From contig NZ_CP096889.1 in NCBI RefSeq assembly GCF_004124315.2, positions 2,587,001 to 2,651,000 on the forward strand: DNA of 64,000 nt. The letters are read 5' to 3'. The notes beneath the pieces are model-generated. The model had not been told where the DNA came from, searched no databases, and saw nothing but the letters and a program-made list of their open reading frames with translations. The position numbers were made by a program, and so were the translations under genes. Source of the stretch: Bacillus cabrialesii. GTDB lineage: Bacteria; Bacillota; Bacilli; Bacillales; Bacillaceae. Below are positions 43,358-51,468 of this stretch, in pieces (position 1 is the stretch's first letter; each line of letters opens with the position of its first letter).

Positions 43358-44404
43358 ATGTTTAACGATGTTATTCAATATGTTCAATTTTCAGAGTTGG
43401 ATGTTTATGATCCCTTTTTCTCCAGCCTTATCGAAGATTACGCTGGCTTTGAAAAGTGGTTTCAAAAAAAAGCAATGCAAGGGGAAAAAGCTTATATACT
43501 TAAAGAAGATAGGTTGTTAGGTTTTCTATACTTGAAAGAAGAGTTTGAATCTGATGAAACAATCAATCCTATTTTTGAAAAAAAAAGACGTCTCAAAATT
43601 GGTACTTTTAAAATAGAAGCACATGGCACTGTTCTTGGACACCGTTTTATTGGAATAATACTTAAAAAAATGATAGATGAGCACTACTCAGAATGTTATG
43701 TTACAGTTTTTGAGAAACAAAAACCACTAATAAAGTTATTTGAAAAATTCGGGTTTACTTTATGGGGTAGGAAAAATAATGGTGAATTGATATACATAAA
43801 AACATTAGAAAAAACGAATGATATATTTATGGATTTTCCACGTATCGATACACAAAATAAAAATAAATATATATTATCTATATATCCGATATGGCATACG
43901 AAGTTATTCCCAAATTCCAAGTTAAATACAGAACGGAATCATAAAATTGAAGATCTTTCTTTTACTAATACAATCGAAAAAGTTTACTTATCTGGCATGA
44001 AGGGACTGGATGAGCTTACCCGCGGTGATCTAATCGTTATATATAGAACTGCAGAAAGTGGAAAGAGAGCAGAGTTTTCTGCTGTGGCTACTTCAATCTG
44101 TACAGTTATTGAGAATAGAAATATCCATGAGTTTAATACCATGGAAGAGTTCATTAGTTATTGTGGGAAAGGAACCATATTTAGTAAAGAAGATTTAGAA
44201 AAATTTTGGTATACAAAAAAGTATCCATATATAATTAAAATGCTTTATAATATTTCACTACCCAAACGTATTATTAGACATCATTTAATTACTAACGGCA
44301 TAATTGAGAGAAACGCTTATGCTGGCTTTATTAAACTTACTGATCAAGCCTTTGAAAAGATTCTAAAGTTAGGTGAAATTAATGAAAGTTTTATTATCAA
44401 TTAA
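43358..44404 (+). CDS. GNAT acetyltransferase fused to a PUA/ASCH-like domain
   Basis: A 348-residue two-domain protein. Residues ~1-155 form a GNAT N-acetyltransferase (GTVLGHRFIGIILKKMIDEH, KLFEKFGFTLWGRK). Residues ~215-345 form a PUA/EVE-like nucleic-acid-binding domain (DLIVIYRTAESGKRAEFSAV). It is the first gene of a tightly packed set with an ASCH gene, a P-loop kinase and probably a DUF3850 gene. ASCH/PUA folds bind RNA or modified bases, so modification of a nucleic acid or nucleotide is plausible. It is AT-rich, inserted next to the skin site, and therefore likely transferred. Confidence 0.75.
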   Translation: MFNDVIQYVQFSELDVYDPFFSSLIEDYAGFEKWFQKKAMQGEKAYILKEDRLLGFLYLKEEFESDETINPIFEKKRRLKIGTFKIEAHGTVLGHRFIGIILKKMIDEHYSECYVTVFEKQKPLIKLFEKFGFTLWGRKNNGELIYIKTLEKTNDIFMDFPRIDTQNKNKYILSIYPIWHTKLFPNSKLNTERNHKIEDLSFTNTIEKVYLSGMKGLDELTRGDLIVIYRTAESGKRAEFSAVATSICTVIENRNIHEFNTMEEFISYCGKGTIFSKEDLEKFWYTKKYPYIIKMLYNISLPKRIIRHHLITNGIIERNAYAGFIKLTDQAFEKILKLGEINESFIIN

Positions 44405-44768
44405 ACCAGAATTTGTTGATGAAATTGTTTCTGGTAAAAAAAAATTCGAATATAGAAAGCAAATTTTTAAAAGAGATGATATCTCTTCGGTAGTAGTCTA
44501 TGCTACTAAACCATTTGGGAAAGTCGTAGGTGAATTTGATATTGAGACTATTTTAATTGACAACCCAGATATTATATGGACAAAAACAAAGGACTATTCA
44601 GGAATAACATATAAATATTTCAAAAATTATTTCAAGGGAAAACGAACTGGTTTCGCAATTCAAATTAAAAATTTTAAACAGTATGACATGCCTTTGGATT
44701 TAAATGAATTCGATAATAAAATAAAAGTAGCTCCACAATCCTTTTGTTACACAGAAGGAGGACTTTGA
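44382..44768 (+). CDS. ASCH domain protein
   Basis: A 128-residue ASCH fold: KVLLSIKPEFVDEIVSGKKK FEYRK is the diagnostic opening, with a conserved Lys/Glu/Arg cluster on the putative binding cleft, and GEFDIETI in the middle. Some ASCH proteins are ribonucleases or amidohydrolases acting on modified cytidine. It overlaps the GNAT gene by 23 bases and its stop overlaps the kinase start (TGATG), so the three are co-translated. Confidence 0.82.
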   Translation: MKVLLSIKPEFVDEIVSGKKKFEYRKQIFKRDDISSVVVYATKPFGKVVGEFDIETILIDNPDIIWTKTKDYSGITYKYFKNYFKGKRTGFAIQIKNFKQYDMPLDLNEFDNKIKVAPQSFCYTEGGL

Positions 44769-45241
44769 TGGATTATATTTTCTTAGCAGGAGTACACGGT
44801 GTTGGAAAATCAACCCTAGCTTCAAAACTAGAAAGTTTAATTGACATTGAATGTATTTCAATTAGTGATCTAATTAGAAGAGCCGGGAAAAAAATACCGA
44901 TATCTGAAAAAAACACAGCTGGTATTTCTGGTAACCAGGAGTTATGGAAAAATGAATTGTATAAGCTAAATCTAAAAAAAACATTTTTGTTGTTGGATGG
45001 ACACTTTTGCTTATTAAATAAAAACAAAGTTATATTCCCTTTACCTCTTAGTACTTTCGAAAATACTAAAATGACAAAAATTATCCTTGTACAACACCGT
45101 CCTTCAATTATTCGAGAGCGCCTTCTAACTAGGGATAATATAAGTTATTCACTTGAATTGATCGAGGAACTTCAAAAATGTGAGATAAAACGAGCAAAAG
45201 AATATTCACGTAATAAAAAAAATAAAACTATTTATATATAA
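44768..45241 (+). CDS. P-loop nucleotide/nucleoside kinase-like protein
   Basis: A 157-residue AAA_33/adenylate-kinase-like protein with Walker A GVHGVGKST at residues ~8-16 and a late basic region (QHRPSIIRERLLTRDN) typical of the LID/arginine part of small kinases. With ASCH and GNAT partners it may phosphorylate a nucleoside, a nucleotide or an RNA end; the substrate is unknown. The ATG at 44768 follows GGAGGAC. Confidence 0.75.
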   Translation: MDYIFLAGVHGVGKSTLASKLESLIDIECISISDLIRRAGKKIPISEKNTAGISGNQELWKNELYKLNLKKTFLLLDGHFCLLNKNKVIFPLPLSTFENTKMTKIILVQHRPSIIRERLLTRDNISYSLELIEELQKCEIKRAKEYSRNKKNKTIYI

Positions 45242-45318
45242 TGAAGATAAACCTTTAATTGATTTAATTAATTTTATAACTGATTAAAATGTTTTTCTTC
45301 AAAGGGTGAGGTAAGAGA

Positions 45319-45555
45319 ATGCATCATAATCTTAAAATTAATAAAGAGTACTTTAATCCAGTAATTAAAGAAATTAAAACATTTGAAATTAGAAAAAATG
45401 ATAGGAATTTTCAGTTAGGCGATAAGATCACTTTAAAAGAATGGGATGCGAAAACAAAACAATATACAGGGCGTAAAGTTAATATTGTAATTACCTACCT
45501 TACAGACTTTGAACAAAAAAATAATTATGTTGTTTTTAGTTTCAAAATATTATAA
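45319..45555 (+). CDS. DUF3850 (ASCH/PUA-like) protein
   Basis: A 78-residue protein. HNLKINKEYFNPVIKEIKTF EIRKNDR and GDKITLKEW are the DUF3850 signature, a single-domain relative of ASCH proteins found on phages and islands. It is 77 bases after the kinase in the same direction and before a shared terminator, so it is probably the fourth member of the set. The binding target is unknown. Confidence 0.8.
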   Translation: MHHNLKINKEYFNPVIKEIKTFEIRKNDRNFQLGDKITLKEWDAKTKQYTGRKVNIVITYLTDFEQKNNYVVFSFKIL

Positions 45556-45602
45556 AGTTATTTTATTTTTAATATAACTTCACCCTTAACTTGCATTTTT
45601 CC

Positions 45603-45634
45603 AAAAAACCCTCTCAAGTATGAGAGGGTTTTTA
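45603..45634. terminator. Bidirectional terminator between the DUF3850 gene and phr
   Basis: AAAACCCTCTCA-AGTA-TGAGAGGGTTTTT has A- and T-tracts on both sides and serves the two convergent operons. Confidence 0.88.
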
Positions 45635-45638
45635 TAGA

Positions 45639-45797
45639 TTAAGTCTGTAATCTGATACCTGCCATTTGCATTTCAGCATTAGTCTTATGGGCCTCACTAT
45701 GCTGGTTAGATTGTTCAGAAGCCGCAGTAAACGCAAATAAACCAGTAGTTACAATAACAGCAGAGAGAAATACGCAAACACCTTTTTTAATATTCAT
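45639..45797 (-). CDS. Phr signalling peptide precursor
   Basis: A 52-residue precursor with a signal peptide (NIKKGVCVFLSAVIVTTGLF) and a short exported tail ending MAGIRLQT. Phr peptides inhibit the partner Rap after export, processing and re-import; the C-terminal pentapeptide IRLQT fits the x-R-x-x-T pattern of several known Phr peptides. Its start overlaps the rap stop by 11 bases, as usual. Confidence 0.8.
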   Translation of the reverse strand: MNIKKGVCVFLSAVIVTTGLFAFTAASEQSNQHSEAHKTNAEMQMAGIRLQT

Positions 45798-46920
45798 ATA
45801 AACAGTCACCTCGCTGAATTTGAAGCTGCGCTTCAACCATTTTATCATAGAAAAAACTGGATTCTTCAAATTCTCCGCCTTCTCTATAATATTCTGCAGT
45901 TAGCAGCGTTATGTGTTCCGTAAATGAGAACATGTGACTTTCATTAAGATCATTCAATATATTGAGGATACCCTGTTTATCAACAGACTCAATATATAAG
46001 GCATTCAGAAACTTATTCATTGATAAGAAAAGTTCATCATTAAATTTTTGTGCTGTTTGAATCCCTTGCTGCAGAACCTTCTGTCCTTCACTGAACTTTT
46101 GTTGTTTAAATAAAACCGTGGCCAAAGAATGGAGCGTGTGAGGGAGTGTTCTTAAATTTGCTTTTTCTGCAACTTCTGCTGCTTCTTTCAAATATCCCTC
46201 GGCTTTACTTGGTTGTCCCATGTAATGATAACATTCGCCTAAATTATAAAGAGCAGAACTTATTAGTCTGTCGTGCCCTAATTCCTTAGAAAGCTTCAGG
46301 GCTTCTTCAAGATGTTTTAACCCTTTTTCATAATGTTTAAAATCGAGATAGTTACCTACGATTACAAACAAGCTTTGAATTTTCCTTACAGTATACAGAG
46401 GATTCTGATCATAAATCTCTAGTGCCTTTAAAATGTGATGCATGGAAACGTGGGTTTGTTTCATGTTGTAATAAGCTTCTGCTACTTTAAAATGAAATTC
46501 AGCTTGTTCGATTTCATCAGTAACAGCATAAAGTTCTTTTTCAGCTTTACGGTAATAGTTTATAGCTTCCACAAATTCTTGCTGATCAAATTCGTACATA
46601 CCGCGGAAAAATAGTGAGTAATATTTCAGGAGACCGGTTAATTTCTTTTGGGGAGCTTCAATTTTTTCAAGTAATTCTGAGATGGTTGGACGTGCTGTTC
46701 TATACTTTTTTTCTGGCTCTAAGTAGTCGAGCATAAGTTGGTGTCGAAAGCTCATGAGTGAATAATATATTAGTAAATACTCATCCTCTTCCATCTGTTT
46801 AATTTCTCTTTCAACTTCCGCTTTTAAAATTTCAGCATCCGGAACACTAAACTGACGTATCATCTTATACCATTCGGTAATCTTAACCCCTACATGTGAG
46901 GAAGGTAAAACCGGATTCAC
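45787..46920 (-). CDS. Rap-family response regulator phosphatase/inhibitor
   Basis: A 377-residue TPR protein: an N-terminal 3-helix bundle (KITEWYKMIRQFSVPDAEIL) and about six TPR repeats (SALYNLGECYHYMGQPSKAE). Rap proteins dephosphorylate Spo0F or sequester ComA, and mobile-element Raps often control competence, sporulation or element transfer. Which target applies is not decidable here. The start is the GTG at 46920 after AAAGGAGGG. It is divergent from the second LXG gene. Confidence 0.88.
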   Translation of the reverse strand: MNPVLPSSHVGVKITEWYKMIRQFSVPDAEILKAEVEREIKQMEEDEYLLIYYSLMSFRHQLMLDYLEPEKKYRTARPTISELLEKIEAPQKKLTGLLKYYSLFFRGMYEFDQQEFVEAINYYRKAEKELYAVTDEIEQAEFHFKVAEAYYNMKQTHVSMHHILKALEIYDQNPLYTVRKIQSLFVIVGNYLDFKHYEKGLKHLEEALKLSKELGHDRLISSALYNLGECYHYMGQPSKAEGYLKEAAEVAEKANLRTLPHTLHSLATVLFKQQKFSEGQKVLQQGIQTAQKFNDELFLSMNKFLNALYIESVDKQGILNILNDLNESHMFSFTEHITLLTAEYYREGGEFEESSFFYDKMVEAQLQIQRGDCLYEY

Positions 46921-47054
46921 ATGATCCCTCCTTTTATGTCTTTTTATGTAATATTCTAACATTTCTAAAAAGTGTTTGGACCGCAAAAAAACCGCAAACT
47001 TTTTATTCGGTATCTTCGATATGGTCAATCAAGATAATTTTAAGTTCGTTTCTT

Positions 47055-47828
47055 CTTTCTTCCATGGTAATATTTTGTTATACAATTAAATGAGAGGGTA
47101 TGATTATGAAAGTCTTTGAAGCTAAAACCCTTATGTCTGAAGCTACAGACCGCGCCAAAGAATATAAAGAACTAAGGACGCAAATGGTCAACTTGAGAAA
47201 AGCTTTACAAAGCGTCGCTGAACTGGACGACAGCGAATTCTCAGGTAAAGGCGCTAATAACATTAAAGCATTCTATCACGATCATGTTGGTGTCACTGAT
47301 CAATGGATCGACTACATTGACATGAAAATCGCATTTTTTAACAGCATTGCCGGAGCTGTCGAGGACAAAGGTCTCTCTGATGCTTATATTGAAGAATCTT
47401 TTTTAGAACATGAACTGGCTAACGCCCATAAAAAATCAAAATCAATCATGTCTGAGCAGAAAAAAGCCATGAAAGATATCCTAAATGACATTGACGACAT
47501 CCTTCCGCTCGACTTGTTTTCAACAGAAACCTTCAAGGATGAGCTTGCAGATGCCAATGACAAACGCAAAAAAACAATTGAAAAACTAGGTGATCTTGAC
47601 GAAGATTTACTGACAGAATATGCTATGTCAGAGCCAAATGAACAATTCATCAAGTCAGATTTCCAAAAGCTCCAAGAAGCAACGGGCAAAGGCAAAAACG
47701 CTACGCCCATCCATTACAACGCCAAGGCGTACCGTGAGAGTGATATACATAAGAAAAAAGGCGATATTGAAAAGCGAACGGAAGCTTATTTGACGATTAA
47801 GAAGAAGGAAGAAAAAGAACGGGAAATC
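47055..47828 (+). repeat. Direct repeat copy 2: shared 5' part of the two LXG toxin genes
   Basis: The partner of 200-973, with only scattered, mostly silent differences. After 47828 the two genes share no visible similarity in the middle and toxin parts. Confidence 0.9.
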
Positions 47829-48869
47829 GAAAAGCTGAAAGAAAGACTGAAAAATTACGACTATGCTGATGCAGATGAATTCTATTCAATGGCTAAAACT
47901 ATTGGTTACGATAACCTAATAGAGGATCAGCAAAGATATTTCACACAGATTGAAAACACACGTGAGTTGATGGCTGGAGCCAAAGGTACTGTTACAGCTC
48001 TTTATGATATGACAGCTGAAACATTAGACTATATGGCACACAATCATCCTGTCGACATGTTTATTAATTCTGCAGTTGCAGTTTATCACTATGATTCCAC
48101 ATTTAACTCAATTAAAGATGCAATTGTTACCTCCTATGTTAGAAACGTAAAGAACGGAGACACAGAATCAACAGCTCATTGGATTACCTGTGCAGCAGTA
48201 AACATCTTTGCTTTAAAAGGTGCTGGTTCAGTTGCTAAAATAGGAGTGAAAACAGCCGGAAAAGCTGCAGTCAAAAAAGTGTCTAAAAAACTTGATGAAA
48301 CTCCTGATCCGCTAACAGCAATTAAACCGTTTGTCATGCGAGAAGATGTTGTTGTAGCAGGTGGCATTCCTTATAATGTCATCAACGATGTGAGCGCAAA
48401 AGACAGGCTGCTTCAGCTTGCTAAAAAATTAGATGAAACAAGAAAGCCATTTACTGGTCAGAAAGTAAATGTCCCTTGGTTAAATAAAGAAAAGTATGGT
48501 GCTTATGAGGTTAAGGGCAAGGTGAAAGTAAAAGGAAATATCAAAGATGTAAGCCGAAGAGTTTATACAATGAAAGATATCGATATTAATCAAAAAGATC
48601 GTAAAGGTCGAACAAATCTTGAATTAATGAAAGACGGTAAGGCACCTCTAGCCAAAGACGGTACAAAAATCAATTTGCACCATTTAATTCAGGAGGAACC
48701 TGGAAATATGGTTGAAATTCCAAACAGTTTACACACAAAATATAGTGAGGTCATACATAAACTTAAAACTGATGGAGAGAGTTTTAGAAATAATCCAGAA
48801 TTGAAAGTTCAATATGAATATTTTAGAGCGAGATATTGGAAATGGAGAGCCACTCAATATACAGAGTAA
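47106..48869 (+). CDS. LXG polymorphic toxin with LHH-type nuclease (YobL-like)
   Basis: A 587-residue protein. Residues 1-~240 are the LXG export part, nearly identical to the toxin at 251. The middle is helical with a hydrophobic stretch. The C-terminal ~100 residues are an LHH/HNH-superfamily nuclease: MKDGKAPLAKDGTKINLHHL followed by IQEEPGNMVEI. The ATG at 47106 has GAGAGGG 7 bases upstream. The immunity gene follows by 15 bases. The combination with a YobK-type partner makes it a YobL relative. It would be delivered to competing cells by the type VII system. Confidence 0.9.
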   Translation: MKVFEAKTLMSEATDRAKEYKELRTQMVNLRKALQSVAELDDSEFSGKGANNIKAFYHDHVGVTDQWIDYIDMKIAFFNSIAGAVEDKGLSDAYIEESFLEHELANAHKKSKSIMSEQKKAMKDILNDIDDILPLDLFSTETFKDELADANDKRKKTIEKLGDLDEDLLTEYAMSEPNEQFIKSDFQKLQEATGKGKNATPIHYNAKAYRESDIHKKKGDIEKRTEAYLTIKKKEEKEREIEKLKERLKNYDYADADEFYSMAKTIGYDNLIEDQQRYFTQIENTRELMAGAKGTVTALYDMTAETLDYMAHNHPVDMFINSAVAVYHYDSTFNSIKDAIVTSYVRNVKNGDTESTAHWITCAAVNIFALKGAGSVAKIGVKTAGKAAVKKVSKKLDETPDPLTAIKPFVMREDVVVAGGIPYNVINDVSAKDRLLQLAKKLDETRKPFTGQKVNVPWLNKEKYGAYEVKGKVKVKGNIKDVSRRVYTMKDIDINQKDRKGRTNLELMKDGKAPLAKDGTKINLHHLIQEEPGNMVEIPNSLHTKYSEVIHKLKTDGESFRNNPELKVQYEYFRARYWKWRATQYTE

Positions 48870-48884
48870 GAGAGGTTGGGAAAA

Positions 48885-49346
48885 ATGGAACTATACACGC
48901 AAGTGGAACAGTTTATAAATGATAATGCAAAAGAAAGAGATTTCACAGGAGGAATTGGAGAAGACAAAATATCTAAAATAGAACAAGATCTTAAAGTGAA
49001 ACTTCCAGAGAGCTATAAATGGTTTCTGCAGAACTATGGTTCTGGTGGAGTTTATGGAATTGATATTCTAGGCTATGATTTTGGAGGCCCATCAGTTGTT
49101 GAATATACCAACGAGTATCAAGAACACTATAACTTAACCGAAGGACTTGTTGTAATAGAGGATGTTGATTACTTTGCATATTGTCTAGATACCAATAAGA
49201 TGAAAAATAAAGAATGTCCTGTATTTACGTGGGATAGAGTAATGGGTTACCAAGAAGTTGTTGCGGATAATTTCATTGAATTTTTCTTTGATAAGCTCCA
49301 AAGAATGAAAGAAAACTGGGAAGAAGATGAAGACTGGGACGATTAA
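48885..49346 (+). CDS. yobK: SMI1/KNR4-family immunity protein (YobK homologue)
   Basis: A 153-residue SMI1/KNR4 (SUKH) fold protein: KLPESYKWFLQNYGSGGVYG and GLVVIEDVDYFAYCLDTNKM agree closely with B. subtilis YobK as I remember it, including the acidic end DEDWDD. It neutralises the YobL-type nuclease. The ATG at 48885 has GAGAGG about 9 bases upstream. Confidence 0.92.
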   Translation: MELYTQVEQFINDNAKERDFTGGIGEDKISKIEQDLKVKLPESYKWFLQNYGSGGVYGIDILGYDFGGPSVVEYTNEYQEHYNLTEGLVVIEDVDYFAYCLDTNKMKNKECPVFTWDRVMGYQEVVADNFIEFFFDKLQRMKENWEEDEDWDD

Positions 49347-49366
49347 GTCAGAAGGATTGCAATTTA

Positions 49367-49398
49367 GAGCCCCTCAATATATGAGAGGCTCTTTTATT
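49367..49398. terminator. Bidirectional terminator after the second toxin operon
   Basis: AGAGCCCCTCA-ATATA-TGAGAGGCTCT followed by TTTTATT. It is the intact counterpart of the IS-split terminator of element 1. Confidence 0.85.
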
Positions 49399-50186
49399 AC
49401 TTCAATTTCGCTTCAATTTTCGCCTTAGTCTTAGGTCCATAAATGCCATCAGCAGTCAGACCATTCACTGACTGGAACCGTTTAACAGCATTTGCTGTTT
49501 TCGGTCCATAAACGCCATCAATGCCATTATTCTTCGCCCCTTTATCTGGATAGAAATAAAGAGCTGCCAGAGCATTTTGAATCTTCCTTATGTCATCCCC
49601 TTTTCGCATAGGGCTTGTCACTTTATAGATGCCAGAAGGCAGCGCATATGACGTTTTTTTGCTGCTTGTGTTTGTTGTTTTCTTTTTAGCTACACTTGCT
49701 TTGCTTAAGCTTGTTTTCCCACCTAGCGCCTTTAATTCTTTTTCAATGGCTGCCTTAACTTGATTTCATCTACCCTCTGACAAAATGCGGTGCGGGCAGT
49801 ACTTACCGTTCCAGTCTTGGTGCTTACGGACACGATCAACGCCCCATCCACGTTCTTTAAGTAGCTGCGCCACAAACTTAATAGCGAGCTTTTCCGCTGC
49901 CTTATATCGTGCCCCTCCTGACTTGCTATAACAAATTTCGACACCAATCGACTTACGATTCCCTGTACCGTTTGTTCCATCTCCTGTGTGCCAAGCATTA
50001 CGATTCGTTGGAATTCCTTGAATAACTTGTTTATCGTCTACTACAAAGTGAAAACTTGTTGAGCTTAAATTATTCTTCATATATGAAATTTCATTGGCTG
50101 CTGAAGCATCATTCGCAGTGTTGTGAATAGTGATGTATTCAGCTTTCATTGGATTAGGACATTTCAATCCATACTTTGATGGCCAT
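49397..50186 (-). pseudogene. Decayed cwlA-type amidase (second element)
   Basis: A close copy of 3804-4622. Two lesions are visible. A 29-bp deletion between short AAAGT repeats just after the start codon (near 50176-50181) shifts the frame. A Trp codon has changed to TGA (49766-49768) directly after the PHRILSEGR segment. The amidase core (zinc motifs HNTAND and KHQDWNGKYC) and the PG-binding domain (IDGVYGPKTANAVKRFQ) are otherwise still readable in one frame. No function is expected. Confidence 0.9.
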
Positions 50187-50218
50187 ATATCCTCTCTCCT
50201 TCTGTCTCAAAATAAAAA

Positions 50219-50376
50219 AGCCACTGGCTTAGCCAGCAGCTTTGTCTGCGTTATTCTTACTCTGTTCTTTTTCGTTCTCAATTGTTCTCAATTGTTTGTA
50301 AATCGATCTGTTATTGTTGATGGTATTTTAACACTAATCTGTGCTAAGTTTTCAGTTATTAGCAAGACTTCATTAG
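50219..50376 (-). pseudogene. Holin (yqxH) 3' fragment of the second element
   Basis: Matches the last ~135 bases of yqxH (4667-4802) with a local duplication of TCTCAATTGT and small indels. The 5' two-thirds are absent. The match stops at 50376, where sequence like 41233 onward begins. Confidence 0.85.
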
Positions 50377-50640
50377 GACAAGAGTTTTTGTTGTTTTTGT
50401 TGTTTTTGTTGTTTTTCTCATTTATATTTTCATTTATATTTTCATTTATATTTTCATTTATATTTGTTTTACATTTTCATATATAAAAATGAAGTGACCT
50501 GATTACATCAGGAACGTTAATTGTGAAGAGAACCATTGAGTTTTTTTAAAGTTTGACAGGGAGCCTATTGGGTGTTGTAGCATCTATTTTAGTTTTAGTT
50601 ATCGCCTATCTTGATCTGTTTTTTCATCTACTGTTTTTCC
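50377..50640 (+). pseudogene. Fragment of the DUF4064-like gene and its upstream region
   Basis: Corresponds to 41233-41440: the T-rich terminator tail, the CATTTATATTTT stretch, the GTGAAGAGAACCATTGAG start and about 30 codons. It has lost bases (frameshift after GAGTTTTTTT) and ends near 50635. It is joined directly to the holin fragment. Confidence 0.85.
50384..50468 (+). repeat. Short tandem repeats at the deletion junction
   Basis: About four units of TTTTTGTTG followed by about four units of CATTTATATTTT. The undecayed region at 41233-41270 has only one or two of each. Confidence 0.8.
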
Positions 50641-50840
50641 TTTGATCTTGTAATATATTAAAACAATTTTCTTATCGAATATACCTGTCCCGTGCTTTAC
50701 GATTGTTAAACTATAAGGCTTATTAGGGCATTGCTCTTCAAGTATAATTTAAGGATTTAAAAATAAAACATAACAAATGAATAAAATTGGTAAAATCATT
50801 AACCTTTTTAAGAATTTTTTATTGATATTTACCCCTCCAA
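50641..50840 (-). pseudogene. Remnant of a small membrane/secreted protein gene
   Basis: On the minus strand NINKKFLKRLMILPILFICY is followed by a stop. The next segment, CPNKPYSLTIVKHGTGIFDK and KIVLIYYKIKGKT, is readable only in another frame. This looks like a frameshifted signal-peptide protein. The family is not recognised. Confidence 0.4.
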
Positions 50841-50990
50841 CATAGCCCTCCCTTTAACAATCCATTTCATTTGAGATACACCCCCATCATTTGAACGTAC
50901 TTCAAATGAAATAATCATGTTCTTATAAAAAAGAGCATTTATTGTGAGGAAAATCGGTAAGTACTGAAATGGGAAAAAGGGATCTTTTTG

Positions 50991-51158
50991 TTAAAAACCT
51001 TGCAAGGTATATGTGAAAAAAATAAACAATACAATTATGGTTACGACAATAATTGTTTCTTTAATATAACGTTTATCATCTTCATGCTCTTGTTTCTTTT
51101 TTTTAAGCTCTTCTCTGTATTTTCTTTGAACCTCTTTCATCTTATCATTCATTTTCAT
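50991..51158 (-). CDS. Small membrane protein with charged coiled N-terminus
   Basis: A 55-residue protein: a Lys/Glu-rich helix (MKMNDKMKEVQRKYREELKK), then one membrane helix (ETIIVVTIIVLFIFFTYTL). AAAGGAG lies about 9 bases before the ATG. It is an intact gene within decayed surroundings. Function unknown. Confidence 0.55.
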   Translation of the reverse strand: MKMNDKMKEVQRKYREELKKKKQEHEDDKRYIKETIIVVTIIVLFIFFTYTLQGF

Positions 51159-51243
51159 GATTAAACTCCTTTGAAGTCCATTTTAATTTCTTTGCCCCTT
51201 TCACTTGCAAATTTATTAATAAAAAAGGATCGACAAGGGCTTT

Positions 51244-51369
51244 TCACTCAATGGTAACAAGCTTAAGCGCTAGCTGGAAAGGTTTCAGGGTGTATCTAAT
51301 CGTCGGGGTTCCATTTCCTGCAACTGAACCAAAAACTTCCTTATGAAGAACAATCTCTTCTCTGTTGTG
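51244..51369 (-). pseudogene. C-terminal fragment of an unidentified protein
   Basis: A readable stretch on the minus strand (HNREEIVLHKEVFGSVAGNG, then IRYTLKPFQLALKLVTIE and stop) without a start. The ending resembles the C-terminal beta domain of some glycoside hydrolases, but I cannot name the family. 51370-51468 holds nothing clear. Confidence 0.35.
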
Positions 51370-51468
51370 GGGATGCTACCAAAAATAATCACTGCGTAAG
51401 CAAACTGATAGCGGTATAAAAAAACAGCCCATTAAATGCCATACTGGAACTTTTTTTGATTTTAAAAT

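Noticed and set aside
50384..50468. Possible CRISPR or origin iterons
   Set aside because: The repeats are 9-12 bases, directly adjacent, and derive from an ordinary T-rich sequence also present once near 41233.
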